From a virus, in IMG/VR virus record IMGVR_UViG_3300010412_000013, positions 1-60,506 of that record: a stretch of 60,506 nucleotides of DNA, one strand, 5' to 3'. The notes under the pieces are model-generated. The model made no database searches and was not told the DNA's origin. It was given only the letters and a program-made list of their open reading frames with translations. Positions 8,624-16,433 of this stretch are shown in pieces; position 1 is the stretch's first letter; every line of letters begins with the position of its first letter. Made by a program: the position numbers and the translations under genes.

Positions 8624-8964
8624 CTATTGAACTGACATTCAAACAATTCATGAAATTGAATGAAGAACCCGTTTCCTCTGCCGCATCCAATGTCACTGGT
8701 GGTGGTGAAGTTGGTGGAACGGATACCATGGCTGCACCGACAGTTCCAATGCACATGTTTGCAAACTGTGCCGTGTTCGATGTCTGCAAAGACCGATACC
8801 ACAAATGTATACAGGGAAAGAAGCAATATGATAAATACGAGAACTATGTAGGAAACGATGAAATTGGTGAGGCTATTCGCCAATATGGTCGCAAGTATCC
8901 CAACAAAAGTATCATTGTCAGAGAAAAAGACACACACGCCATGGTGTTTCTAAGGAGAAAATAA
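8620..8964 (+). CDS. Leader-bearing small head-region protein
   Basis: 114 residues. The leader M-T-I-E-L-T-F-K-Q-F-M-K-L-N-E has a candidate cut after residue 15 (L-N-E), followed by a Gly/Ser-rich linker. A compact domain ends in C-K-D-R-Y-H-K-C and I-I-V-R-E-K-D-T-H-A-M-V-F-L-R-R-K. Similar proteins (ending with a T-x-M-x-Y/F-L-R-R element) occur near head genes of cyanophages. Function unknown. Confidence 0.55.
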   Translation: MTIELTFKQFMKLNEEPVSSAASNVTGGGEVGGTDTMAAPTVPMHMFANCAVFDVCKDRYHKCIQGKKQYDKYENYVGNDEIGEAIRQYGRKYPNKSIIVREKDTHAMVFLRRK

Positions 8965-9215
8965 TGTCAAAAGAATATACTGGACAGAATGCGGGTGCAG
9001 AATCCATGCGCGACCTGATTACCTATCTGAGAGAAGGTTGTGATACCTGTGGGGGTGAAAAGAAATGCGACAAAGACTGCACATGCGATAAATGCATGAA
9101 AGCCAAGGAACAGGTTGCTGAGGCATCCGACATAGGTGACAATGAATCCGTCGGAGACACCGAAGACGAGATTGCTGCCAAGAAAGCCGCTGCTGTCGAA
9201 AACGATGGTGTGTAA
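8964..9215 (+). CDS. Cysteine-rich small protein, probable zinc or metal site
   Basis: 83 residues. Cysteines are clustered as C-D-T-C-G-G-E-K-K-C-D-K-D-C-T-C-D-K-C (about residues 31-49), enough for one or two metal sites. An acidic, Ala-rich C-terminus follows. It overlaps both neighbours by 1 base, so it is translated within the same operon as the leader-bearing proteins. Function unknown. Confidence 0.55.
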   Translation: MSKEYTGQNAGAESMRDLITYLREGCDTCGGEKKCDKDCTCDKCMKAKEQVAEASDIGDNESVGDTEDEIAAKKAAAVENDGV

Positions 9216-10168
9216 TGAAGTCCTTCAAGACATACACACAAGAGAGACTTGACGAGAAAGTTTTCACTACCCGTTTCGTTGAATCTGAAATCAAGGATTT
9301 GCTTGTTCCTGCATTGGAAGGTGCAAAGAAAATGGGTAAACAACCTTTGATATATCGTGGATTCCATATCTCAAACACACACCCATTCAATTCACCTGTT
9401 GCCACAGTAACAACACTTGAAGCAAAAAAGGGAAAACTTATCGGCGCATACAAACGCTTACATGGTTTTGCTGATGGGTTTGATGAAGACGGAATTGTTG
9501 AAAAGACATTCAAGAAGCTGAAAATCAAAGACCCCGTATTTGCCACAAGAAACAAAAAGCTGGCAGAAATCTTTGGTTCATATCTTTACATTCTTATTCC
9601 TGTTGGCAACTATACGGTTTGGTATTCAAAAGAAATTGATGATGCCGTTGCAGCTATTGCCATTACCAAAAAATTTGGTGATAATCCAGACCCGAAAGAA
9701 CTTGCCTCAAAGTATGAGAGCAAGAGAAATACCACAACTGGTGTTGACAAGAAAAACGAATTGATATTCCAGTTCGATGATTCTCGTTATATGCTTTTCA
9801 ATCTACAGTCTTTGGCTTCATTCCAAATCAACAAGACGAGTGTCAAGAGCTATGCCGATGTTGTTGATATTTTAGAAAAAATTATTGCCGACCGAATCAA
9901 GCGCAAGATTGCATTTGACATGGGTCAACAAGCCTTTAATGCTTCTGGTAATGAAGAAGAAAAAATCACCCACATTCCAGATGCAGGGAAGACATCACAG
10001 GCTTTCATTTTAGACCAAGGATTACAAAAAATGATGCAGTTTGTGTTCAGAACAAAATACGGTTTTATCAGTTCGATTGGTGATGCAGATAATTTCAAGA
10101 CCCAAGCCGAAATTGACAAATACCTTAAATCAACAGAAGCTGACCTCAAGCTAATGGGGCTACTATGA
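9215..10168 (+). CDS. Possible ADP-ribosyltransferase-fold protein with leader
   Basis: 317 residues. The leader M-K-S-F-K-T-Y-T-Q-E-R-L-D-E closely resembles T4 internal-protein capsid-targeting sequences and has a cut site at residue 14. Downstream, L-I-Y-R-G-F-H (about 47-53), V-F-A-T-R-N (about 108-113) and Y-T-V-W-Y-S-K-E-I-D-D are placed like the R, S-T-S and acidic motifs of arginine-type ADP-ribosyltransferases such as T4 Alt. The serine motif is degenerate, so the assignment is tentative. T4 Alt is itself packaged and injected. Confidence 0.45.
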   Translation: MKSFKTYTQERLDEKVFTTRFVESEIKDLLVPALEGAKKMGKQPLIYRGFHISNTHPFNSPVATVTTLEAKKGKLIGAYKRLHGFADGFDEDGIVEKTFKKLKIKDPVFATRNKKLAEIFGSYLYILIPVGNYTVWYSKEIDDAVAAIAITKKFGDNPDPKELASKYESKRNTTTGVDKKNELIFQFDDSRYMLFNLQSLASFQINKTSVKSYADVVDILEKIIADRIKRKIAFDMGQQAFNASGNEEEKITHIPDAGKTSQAFILDQGLQKMMQFVFRTKYGFISSIGDADNFKTQAEIDKYLKSTEADLKLMGLL

Positions 10169-10437
10169 AACAGTTCAAAGACATTAAACACGACATATCC
10201 GTTATAAAGGAAGAACTCTACAAGAAGATGTTCAATAATGTGTACAAGTCAAACATTGATGAATTTGCCAAGGCAAATGACCTAATCATCCTGAAAGACA
10301 AAAGCGCCGGAATCGAGTTATGGTATGGCGTAAAGAAAGACAATAAAAAGGAATTGATATTCACATATAGTCCAGATGATTCTGAACTGTATTCTGATTA
10401 TACCGTAATGGATTTACGAAGAGGTATAGTAAAATGA
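10165..10437 (+). CDS. Small leader-like protein
   Basis: 90 residues. It opens M-K-Q-F-K-D-I-K-H-D-I-S-V-I-K-E with a hydrophobic-x-E at residue 16, as in its neighbours. The remaining 70 residues form a small alpha/beta domain with W-Y-G-V-K-K-D-N, not recognised. It overlaps both flanking genes by 4 bases. Confidence 0.5.
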   Translation: MKQFKDIKHDISVIKEELYKKMFNNVYKSNIDEFAKANDLIILKDKSAGIELWYGVKKDNKKELIFTYSPDDSELYSDYTVMDLRRGIVK

Positions 10438-10763
10438 ATAGTTGGCATGACCTGAACCTAGATGAAGAATTGATTGGCTTGGCTGATGAAATACTAATAT
10501 CAGAGGGGTTAAGTCAAATGTTAAATCTCGGTTGGAAACAAATGACACTATCTATGATAGTTGCCACAGACGACAAAAAATTTCTGAGCAATATCAAGGA
10601 TGCAATACATCAAGTCGGCATGGATTCTTTTGTTGATACTCTAAAGAAGGAACATAGAAAACTGTTCCTTGGGATTGTAAATAAACTTGAGAAAAATAAG
10701 GATTTTGTTAAGTCGGATAAGGAACTGAAAACACTGGCACATAAACTTGGGGCAAACCTGTAA
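10434..10763 (+). CDS. Small protein with WH-type leader
   Basis: 109 residues. It opens M-N-S-W-H-D-L-N-L-D-E-E-L-I-G and the helix ends I-L-I-S-E at residue 24: the fourth copy of the WH leader. The rest is a helical Lys-rich domain of unknown function. Confidence 0.55.
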   Translation: MNSWHDLNLDEELIGLADEILISEGLSQMLNLGWKQMTLSMIVATDDKKFLSNIKDAIHQVGMDSFVDTLKKEHRKLFLGIVNKLEKNKDFVKSDKELKTLAHKLGANL

Positions 10764-11440
10764 TGAAAACTTTTACAGAATACACAAATACGACAACACA
10801 AAAACCAAACCTCATGGAGCGAATGAACCTGTTGACAGAAGAACAGGTTGCTGACTTGGCTGGCTTTTCAGTAAACGAGGCTGTTTCAGCAATCGTTGAA
10901 ATGTCATGGATTGTTGAACTATATGATAATGGCGTATTGGTTCCGCTATGTGAAGGCGAAGAAACCGGTCTGGTTTCTGTATTGAACTCAAAACTGTCAA
11001 AACTTGGTCTGAATATCGAGAAGTCTCATAAGGGAAGTCTTTTTGATATCGCCAAACGTGGTGGTGCTTCCATGCTGAAACTCTTGGTTGCTGCCATGAA
11101 AGGAGACAAGAAGACCATGATGGAAATAGGAAACACCCAAATCACATTCGGTCAGGTTCTTGACTTCCTGTTGAAACTGGATATGAGTTATTTCCACTTT
11201 GTCACACCATGGATTCACACCATCGATGCGGTTCTAGGATGGGAATTGTGGGCTAATCTTCAAAAGCGTGTTGGTACTGCATCCGAGAATACCCGTCAGG
11301 CTGTGGTGAAAACCTTTGCCGATGCCATCCAGTTCCTGAAAGACAAGGCAGAGCTTTTGACAGGTTCATTGAAAAATGCTGTACTGAATACCATCAATGC
11401 ACTGGATAAAACCCTGTCACCAGACTTGAAGCATATCTGA
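10763..11440 (+). CDS. Leader-bearing head-region protein, function unknown
   Basis: 225 residues. It opens M-K-T-F-T-E-Y-T-N and has candidate protease sites L-M-E (residue 19) and L-L-T-E (26). The body is helical, with the amphipathic block F-H-F-V-T-P-W-I-H-T-I-D-A-V-L-G-W-E near residues 146-163 that could touch membrane. It is the last gene of the leader-rich run before the spanins. Confidence 0.5.
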   Translation: MKTFTEYTNTTTQKPNLMERMNLLTEEQVADLAGFSVNEAVSAIVEMSWIVELYDNGVLVPLCEGEETGLVSVLNSKLSKLGLNIEKSHKGSLFDIAKRGGASMLKLLVAAMKGDKKTMMEIGNTQITFGQVLDFLLKLDMSYFHFVTPWIHTIDAVLGWELWANLQKRVGTASENTRQAVVKTFADAIQFLKDKAELLTGSLKNAVLNTINALDKTLSPDLKHI

Positions 11441-11455
11441 CGACATATATACAGT

Positions 11456-11959
11456 ATGTACCTGACTATCATCACAGAGATGTTTCCCTTCCTGAAATCG
11501 ACCAAGTTCTGGGTGATTCTCATTGTGACTATTCTGTTGATAGGTTCGGTCGTGTTTTTGTACAATCGCTACACCGGAATGATAGAAGAAATCTCCAATC
11601 TCAAAAATCAAAATTCCGATTTGGAAAACCAAGTGAAGGAAAGAGATGACCAGATTGCAAGATATGAGATTGACATCAAGACCTATACGACCATCATCAA
11701 GTCAACCAATGCACAGAGAGATATGCTCGATGTAGAGTCCAAGAAATTGGAAAACAAGCTGATAAAGGATGGTAGGGATATTGGCTTCATTGCTCTTAAG
11801 AAGCCTGAGTTAATGGAAAAGATTGTGAACAAGGCGGCGAAAGACAGGTTGCGTTGTTTTGAAATTGCGACGGGTGCCGAAGTGAAGCCCGATGAAAAGA
11901 ACCTGAAGAAGAGTGACAGAAATAATGTTTGTGCGTATCTGTTTGATTATACTGATTAG
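11456..11959 (+). CDS. Inner-membrane spanin subunit (i-spanin, Rz-like)
   Basis: 167 residues. A single N-terminal transmembrane segment (about residues 18-36, cytoplasm first) is followed by a long periplasmic coiled coil (about 38-95). This is the Rz architecture: the protein pairs with an outer-membrane lipoprotein and fuses the two membranes at the last step of lysis. The lipoprotein partner starts inside the 3' end of this gene in another frame, which is decisive. Two cysteines near the C-terminus (R-C-F-E and V-C-A-Y) could form disulfides. Confidence 0.75.
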   Translation: MYLTIITEMFPFLKSTKFWVILIVTILLIGSVVFLYNRYTGMIEEISNLKNQNSDLENQVKERDDQIARYEIDIKTYTTIIKSTNAQRDMLDVESKKLENKLIKDGRDIGFIALKKPELMEKIVNKAAKDRLRCFEIATGAEVKPDEKNLKKSDRNNVCAYLFDYTD

Positions 11960-12281
11960 TTTTGTGAGTGGTTGTTCGTGGTTGTGTGGCAAACCCATTC
12001 AGTCAAATTACGAAAAGCCCTATATCACATTCGATGAACCTAAACCACTGACGATGGAAAGAGTGAACTTTGTCATTGTGACAAAAGATAATTCACAAAA
12101 GAAATTTGCAGAAATGGAAAAAGACAGGAAAGACCCTGTTGTCTTTGGTCTGTCGGATTCTGACTATGCTGCACTGGCAAGGAACATGGAAGCCATCCAA
12201 GGTCAAATCCTGCTCTACAAGAAAGTCATACAGTCATACAAAGACTACTACAAACCTACAGAAGAATCCAAGACGGAATAA
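11925..12281 (+). CDS. Outer-membrane lipoprotein spanin subunit (o-spanin, Rz1-like)
   Basis: 118 residues from the ATG at 11925 (an in-frame ATG at 11913 is an alternative). The signal peptide M-F-V-R-I-C-L-I-I-L-I-S-F-V-S-G-C has a lipobox F-V-S-G-C, so the mature protein would be a lipid-anchored outer-membrane protein. The first 35 bases overlap the i-spanin gene in a different frame. The C-terminus contains a helix that could pair with the i-spanin coiled coil. Confidence 0.72.
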   Translation: MFVRICLIILISFVSGCSWLCGKPIQSNYEKPYITFDEPKPLTMERVNFVIVTKDNSQKKFAEMEKDRKDPVVFGLSDSDYAALARNMEAIQGQILLYKKVIQSYKDYYKPTEESKTE

Positions 12282-12492
12282 GGGCATTTTAAATAATTTG
12301 AAATGTCTTTAATGGAATTAAACCTATTCTTGAAACCGCTACACCGGCAAGTGTAAATCCCCCAAAAGCAAAAGTCTAGTCCAAATGGATTATATCCAAA
12401 TCACCACTTTGGACTGAAATAATTTTGACTTAGTGACCCAATGCTACTAGAATTACAATAAACCCAACAATTGCCCCCAAGAGATAATTACC
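12282..12492 (+). promoter_or_regulatory. Gene-free spacer with hairpins between lysis and replication genes
   Basis: 211 bases without a convincing gene. It holds a perfect 8-bp inverted repeat, AGTCCAAA at 12378-12385 and TTTGGACT at 12408-12415, with extra pairing inside the arms, and a smaller hairpin around 12331-12353. No long T-run follows, so termination is uncertain. The next gene starts at 12493 with a weak AGAGAT site. Confidence 0.4.
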
Positions 12493-12897
12493 ATGAGTTT
12501 TCCCTATGATGTTTTAACCGTTCAAGAAGTCATTTTAAACGAGACCGAGTATCAGGAATCCTCTATCGAGAATCCTGTGAAGCCTGATATCTGGTTTTTT
12601 GTATTGGTTCGCAAGTGGCTTTTCTTTAAGAAATGGTATGCGACACCGGTAACGCGCCATGCCAATGCCGTGAGGGAACATATTGCCAATGGAGGCAAAT
12701 CTGGAGAACTGTTTCCGCCATTCTTTTCTGAGGGAAAATCTGTGGATTTGTGCAAGGGCTATTTTAACAAGCGTTTGCAGACCGAAATATTGACTGCCTG
12801 TGGTGTCTATATTTTGAGAAAGCAGGAAGATAAAACGAGAAATGTACTCGATTCCCTTATAAAGGAGTTGAGCAAATCGGAGAATAAAACCGAATGA
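12493..12897 (+). CDS. Hypothetical protein upstream of primase
   Basis: 134 residues, no recognised domain. One weakly hydrophobic aromatic stretch (W-F-F-V-L-V-R-K-W-L-F-F-K-K-W, about 35-49) is too charged for a standard membrane span. It overlaps the primase gene by 4 bases, so the two are probably co-translated. Confidence 0.55.
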   Translation: MSFPYDVLTVQEVILNETEYQESSIENPVKPDIWFFVLVRKWLFFKKWYATPVTRHANAVREHIANGGKSGELFPPFFSEGKSVDLCKGYFNKRLQTEILTACGVYILRKQEDKTRNVLDSLIKELSKSENKTE

Positions 12898-13931
12898 GTC
12901 TATACACAGATTCATATTACATCAATCTGCTATCACCCAAGCTGAGAAATTTCAGGCGCAAGGATAAGAACACTTGGAATTTCTCATGCCCATTGTGTGG
13001 TGATAGCAAGAAAGACCTGAAGAAAGCCAGAGGTTACATCTTTCAGAAGAAAGGTGGACTTTTCTTCAAGTGCCATAATTGTCAGCAAGGTTTGAACATG
13101 GCGAACCTTATCAAGGCTGTTGACCCGATATTGTATGACCAGTACGTCATGGAAAGGTTCAAGAATGGCAATGTGAGAGATATCAGGAAGAGTGATATTG
13201 AAACTGTTGTAGACTACAAGGCACCGGTATTCAAGAAGGTTCATGAAGTCTTGCAGGGAATGCAAAGGGTCAGTTCGCTTGATTGTGACCATCCGTGTCG
13301 GGTCTATGTGGCTAAACGCAAGATACCCGAAGCCTACTGGCGTGACCTGTGGTGGTGCGAAGACTTCAAGACTATTGCCATGCGATTGTCGAACGATAAG
13401 GAACGCTACAAGAAACTGCCTGAGAACGATGCCAGACTGGTGATAACCTTCCTGAATGAATCTGGCGAGCTTATGGGAATACAGGGAAGAACGATTGACC
13501 CAAACAATGACCTTAGATATATAACCCTAAAGGTCGATGATAATGTGCCAAAGATATATGGTCTCGACAAGGTTGACAGAACCAAGCCGGTCTATGTGGT
13601 TGAGGGACCTATCGATTCGATGTTTATCCCGAACTGTGTGGCTATGGCATGTTCAGCACTGGATACTGTTTCGGAGTTTGTTCCGAAAAAACAGTGTATC
13701 TTGATTCCTGACAGGGAACCGAGAAACAGGGAAATTGTGAACCAGATAAAGGGTTTTGTTGACGACGGTTGGAAGGTTTGTCTTATGCCCGATAGCCTGA
13801 AGTCAAAAGACATCAACGACTATATACTGAAAGACGGATTGACCCAAGATGAATTATTGGAAACCATTGAACAAAATTCTTCCGTTGGTCTTAGCCTGAA
13901 ATTAAAATTTGCTGATTGGAAAAAGGTGTGA
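12894..13931 (+). CDS. DNA primase (T4 gp61-like)
   Basis: 345 residues, the usual length of T4 gp61 (342). The N-terminal zinc finger uses C32-P-L-C35 and C60-H-N-C63, which bind template DNA. The central and C-terminal part is a TOPRIM catalytic domain: V-E-G-P-I-D-S-M-F with the glutamate at about 237, then L-I-P-D-R-E. Gp61 makes RNA primers for lagging-strand synthesis in complex with the gp41 helicase. The gp59 helicase loader is at 42980; no helicase lies in this window. Confidence 0.85.
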   Translation: MSLYTDSYYINLLSPKLRNFRRKDKNTWNFSCPLCGDSKKDLKKARGYIFQKKGGLFFKCHNCQQGLNMANLIKAVDPILYDQYVMERFKNGNVRDIRKSDIETVVDYKAPVFKKVHEVLQGMQRVSSLDCDHPCRVYVAKRKIPEAYWRDLWWCEDFKTIAMRLSNDKERYKKLPENDARLVITFLNESGELMGIQGRTIDPNNDLRYITLKVDDNVPKIYGLDKVDRTKPVYVVEGPIDSMFIPNCVAMACSALDTVSEFVPKKQCILIPDREPRNREIVNQIKGFVDDGWKVCLMPDSLKSKDINDYILKDGLTQDELLETIEQNSSVGLSLKLKFADWKKV

Positions 13932-13933
13932 TT

Positions 13934-14236
13934 ATGAAAAAAGAGAATGCAAGAATCTATCGTGAGATTGAATATGCCCAAAACATTACAAGAGGTCTTG
14001 AGGGTTTCAAGGGAAACTACATGGTGTTTATTGCCTACCTGATTGTTTTTGTTCGCTGTTTCCTGTACTACACCGAAAAAACATTCCTGTTTATCATGGC
14101 ATTGTTTTTAACGCCGGTTGCGTGGCATACCTTGAAGCAGTCTAATGAGAACGATATCACAAAATATATCAACACACCGGCTGACATATTCCTCGATTTA
14201 TACAAAGAGTCCAGACAGAATGACAAAGACTTCTGA
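13934..14236 (+). CDS. Small membrane protein
   Basis: 100 residues from the ATG at 13934 (GTGATT spacer after the primase stop). Two adjacent hydrophobic segments at about 27-45 and 52-70, with a short connecting loop and both termini probably cytoplasmic. Function unknown. Confidence 0.55.
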   Translation: MKKENARIYREIEYAQNITRGLEGFKGNYMVFIAYLIVFVRCFLYYTEKTFLFIMALFLTPVAWHTLKQSNENDITKYINTPADIFLDLYKESRQNDKDF

Positions 14237-14552
14237 TAAGCTAAATAAGCAGTGGTGGAATGCCGATTCGCCACACATCAAATACCATGATGAAGCCAAT
14301 GAATGGATTGATGATGCCAAGGAACAGATGGATTCCATGTACACGCGCATACGCGAACTGGAATCCTTCATCCTGTTTTTTGAGTCTGCCAATTGTTCCC
14401 AGAACCGATGCATGACAGCGGTAAAGGGAAAAGAAACTCAGTGGAACCACATAATCAATCTTATAGAGAAGCATGTCGGAATACTTGAAGACGAGAGATT
14501 CATTATCCCGAAAAAGCGAAAGGATGCAGAAAAAGAAAATGAGCATCGATAA
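14220..14552 (+). CDS. Coiled-coil hypothetical protein
   Basis: 110 residues from the ATG at 14220, which overlaps the end of the upstream gene by 17 bases. A heptad-rich helix spans about residues 30-55, followed by a Cys pair and a basic tail. No family recognised. Confidence 0.5.
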   Translation: MTKTSDKLNKQWWNADSPHIKYHDEANEWIDDAKEQMDSMYTRIRELESFILFFESANCSQNRCMTAVKGKETQWNHIINLIEKHVGILEDERFIIPKKRKDAEKENEHR

Positions 14553-14727
14553 TATCCACCATGACATAGACGAATATGTCATGCTATGCAAACAATTTGA
14601 AGAACCCATACAATACCATTTTATTGGAGACCGTAAGGTTCCCGATTGCTATTCAGAACATGCCAAGTCATTAATGGCTAGGCACCTGACAAAGGTGACA
14701 TCATATCATGCACAAAATGCATCTTGA
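14539..14727 (+). CDS. Small hypothetical protein
   Basis: 62 residues from the ATG at 14539; an AAAGGATG site 12 bases upstream overlaps an alternative ATG at 14524. Acidic, with several histidines. It overlaps genes on both sides, in line with the compressed small-gene string here. Confidence 0.45.
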   Translation: MSIDNIHHDIDEYVMLCKQFEEPIQYHFIGDRKVPDCYSEHAKSLMARHLTKVTSYHAQNAS

Positions 14728-14938
14728 CTTTCATATGAGAAAAGCCCTTCACATGCTTGAGCGTGAACGTCTGCCTGAGAGAAAGTTTAAATACTATCCG
14801 AAGCCATTTTACAAACAATCAATCAAGAAGAAAATCCTGAAGCGCAATCCTACCGGAAAGCAAAATCAATGGTTCCTCACAAAACCCGTATGGCGTGGCG
14901 GAAGGGAATGTGTACATAAGGTGATTCGGTTCCTCTGA
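14708..14938 (+). CDS. Small basic hypothetical protein
   Basis: 76 residues, strongly basic (Lys/Arg plus aromatic residues), which suggests nucleic-acid or ribosome contact. No known motif. Start overlaps the previous gene by 20 bases. Confidence 0.45.
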   Translation: MHKMHLDFHMRKALHMLERERLPERKFKYYPKPFYKQSIKKKILKRNPTGKQNQWFLTKPVWRGGRECVHKVIRFL

Positions 14939-14939
14939 T

Positions 14940-15128
14940 ATGTTCCAGTGCTTATGTGACTATGACCTCCTGAGAAAAGGATTGGCAGACAAGAATTGCC
15001 CAGTTTGCTATTCCGATTTTGCCGAACAGCAAAAACACTACCATCAACTTATCGAAGCGGTTAGGCAGTTTCGAGATAACCCTATTGGTGTCAACAAGGA
15101 ACGTATGTTCGAACTGGTGAAGAAATGA
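14940..15128 (+). CDS. Small Cys-containing protein, possible zinc site
   Basis: 62 residues. C4 and C6 in F-Q-C-L-C-D-Y-D pair with C-P-V-C at about 20-23, a plausible four-cysteine zinc site. A helix completes the protein. It overlaps the next gene by ATGA. Confidence 0.5.
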   Translation: MFQCLCDYDLLRKGLADKNCPVCYSDFAEQQKHYHQLIEAVRQFRDNPIGVNKERMFELVKK

Positions 15129-15289
15129 GCAACAAGCAATGGCATGGCGGAAAGGGTGATGCCGTTAGACCCAAAATAATTAAAATGAAGGAAGAAGACT
15201 TGCGTTGGGAGCTGGCTTTTGGTAAAGTATCGCCCGAACGCAAGCAAGAGATTCTCGATGAACTTGAAAAGATGAAGAATAAGAAATGA
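15125..15289 (+). CDS. Small conserved phage protein (KQWHGGKGD family)
   Basis: 54 residues. It opens M-S-N-K-Q-W-H-G-G-K-G-D-A-V-R-P, a signature found at the start of many short phage proteins of unknown function. A charged helix follows. It is joined to both neighbours by 4-base overlaps. Confidence 0.6.
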   Translation: MSNKQWHGGKGDAVRPKIIKMKEEDLRWELAFGKVSPERKQEILDELEKMKNKK

Positions 15290-15543
15290 TTACTCCAATG
15301 ATGATACTCAAGATGTTTGGTTTGTTTCTTGCTGGTGTTGGAACCGACTATGCATGGGCAAAATGGACACAAGCCAGTAACCAGCACAAGCCATACGTTG
15401 CTGCCAACTGGACACTGGCTATCTTCATTTTTGGTCTGATATATACCCTCACCATCGTAGACAGGCAGTGGCACCTTATCGCCAGTTACCTGTTAGGCGG
15501 ATGGATTGGAACTGTTATTGCTGTTAAGAAAAAACCGGAGTGA
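15286..15543 (+). CDS. Small membrane protein upstream of thymidylate synthase
   Basis: 85 residues with three hydrophobic stretches (about 4-20, 40-56 and 61-79) and a short basic tail. Related small membrane proteins appear in phage nucleotide-metabolism operons, but no function is known. Confidence 0.5.
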   Translation: MITPMMILKMFGLFLAGVGTDYAWAKWTQASNQHKPYVAANWTLAIFIFGLIYTLTIVDRQWHLIASYLLGGWIGTVIAVKKKPE

Positions 15544-15548
15544 TGTGA

Positions 15549-16391
15549 ATGCAAGCCTATCTCAATTTGTTACATGACATTCTCGACAATGGAACCGATG
15601 TCAGTGACCGTACTGGTGTCGGAACACGATGCGTATTCGGCAGGCAGATTCGATTTGACCTGTCAAAAGGATTCCCCGCAGTCACCACCAAGAAGCTGGC
15701 ATTCAATTCAATGAAGGCTGAACTCCTGTGGTTCATTTCCGGTTCAGATAATGTCAACGACCTTCGTGCCCTACAGTATGGCGAACAGAACCGCCATAAT
15801 CTTGACAAGGTGACTGTATGGGATGCGAACTACCAGAACCAAGCCATGGATATGGGTTATCGTGATGGTGAACTTGGACCAATCTATGGCGTACAGTGGC
15901 GCAACTTCAATGGTGAAGGCTGTGACCAGTTGCAGAAAGCCATCGAAACCATCAAGACCAATCCAGACAGCCGCAGGATTATCGTTAGTGCATGGAATCC
16001 TACCGAGCTACAATTCATGACACTTCCGCCATGCCATGTTCTTTTCCAGTTCAGGGTCATTGCCGGAAAGCTGAATTGTTTTATGTATCAACGTAGTGCT
16101 GATGCTTTCTTAGGTGTTCCATTCAATATCGCATCTTATGCCTTGTTGACACACATGGTAGCCCAAGTCTGTAAATTGGACGTTGGTGAACTTGTCATAT
16201 CGTTTGGTGACCTGCATATATACCAGAATCATTTTGACCAAGTGAAAGAACAATTGAGCCGCGAACCACTTCCGGCACCCAAGATATGGCTGAATCCTGC
16301 TATCACCAACATTGATGCTTTCAATGCGGCAGACATCCAGCTTTTGGATTATGAGAGCCACGATGCAATCAAAGCGCCGATGGCAGTGTAA
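15549..16391 (+). CDS. thyA: Thymidylate synthase (ThyA type)
   Basis: 280 residues, close to the usual 264-286. It methylates dUMP to dTMP using methylene-tetrahydrofolate. The catalytic cysteine is C162 in L-P-P-C-H-V-L-F-Q-F, and D-S-R-R-I-I, F-N-I-A-S-Y and the C-terminal I-K-A-P-M-A-V are also present. ATG at 15549 chosen by homology; the short SD is GAGTG. It precedes the ribonucleotide reductase gene, so the two build dNTP pools together. Confidence 0.93.
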   Translation: MQAYLNLLHDILDNGTDVSDRTGVGTRCVFGRQIRFDLSKGFPAVTTKKLAFNSMKAELLWFISGSDNVNDLRALQYGEQNRHNLDKVTVWDANYQNQAMDMGYRDGELGPIYGVQWRNFNGEGCDQLQKAIETIKTNPDSRRIIVSAWNPTELQFMTLPPCHVLFQFRVIAGKLNCFMYQRSADAFLGVPFNIASYALLTHMVAQVCKLDVGELVISFGDLHIYQNHFDQVKEQLSREPLPAPKIWLNPAITNIDAFNAADIQLLDYESHDAIKAPMAV

Positions 16392-16433
16392 GAATAACAA
16401 CAACAATCAGACAATGTTTTAAGGAATGCAGTT

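Noticed and set aside
12331-12415. tRNA-like fold in the spacer
   Set aside because: No acceptor/T-arm consensus, no G-T-T-C, and stems do not fit the cloverleaf.
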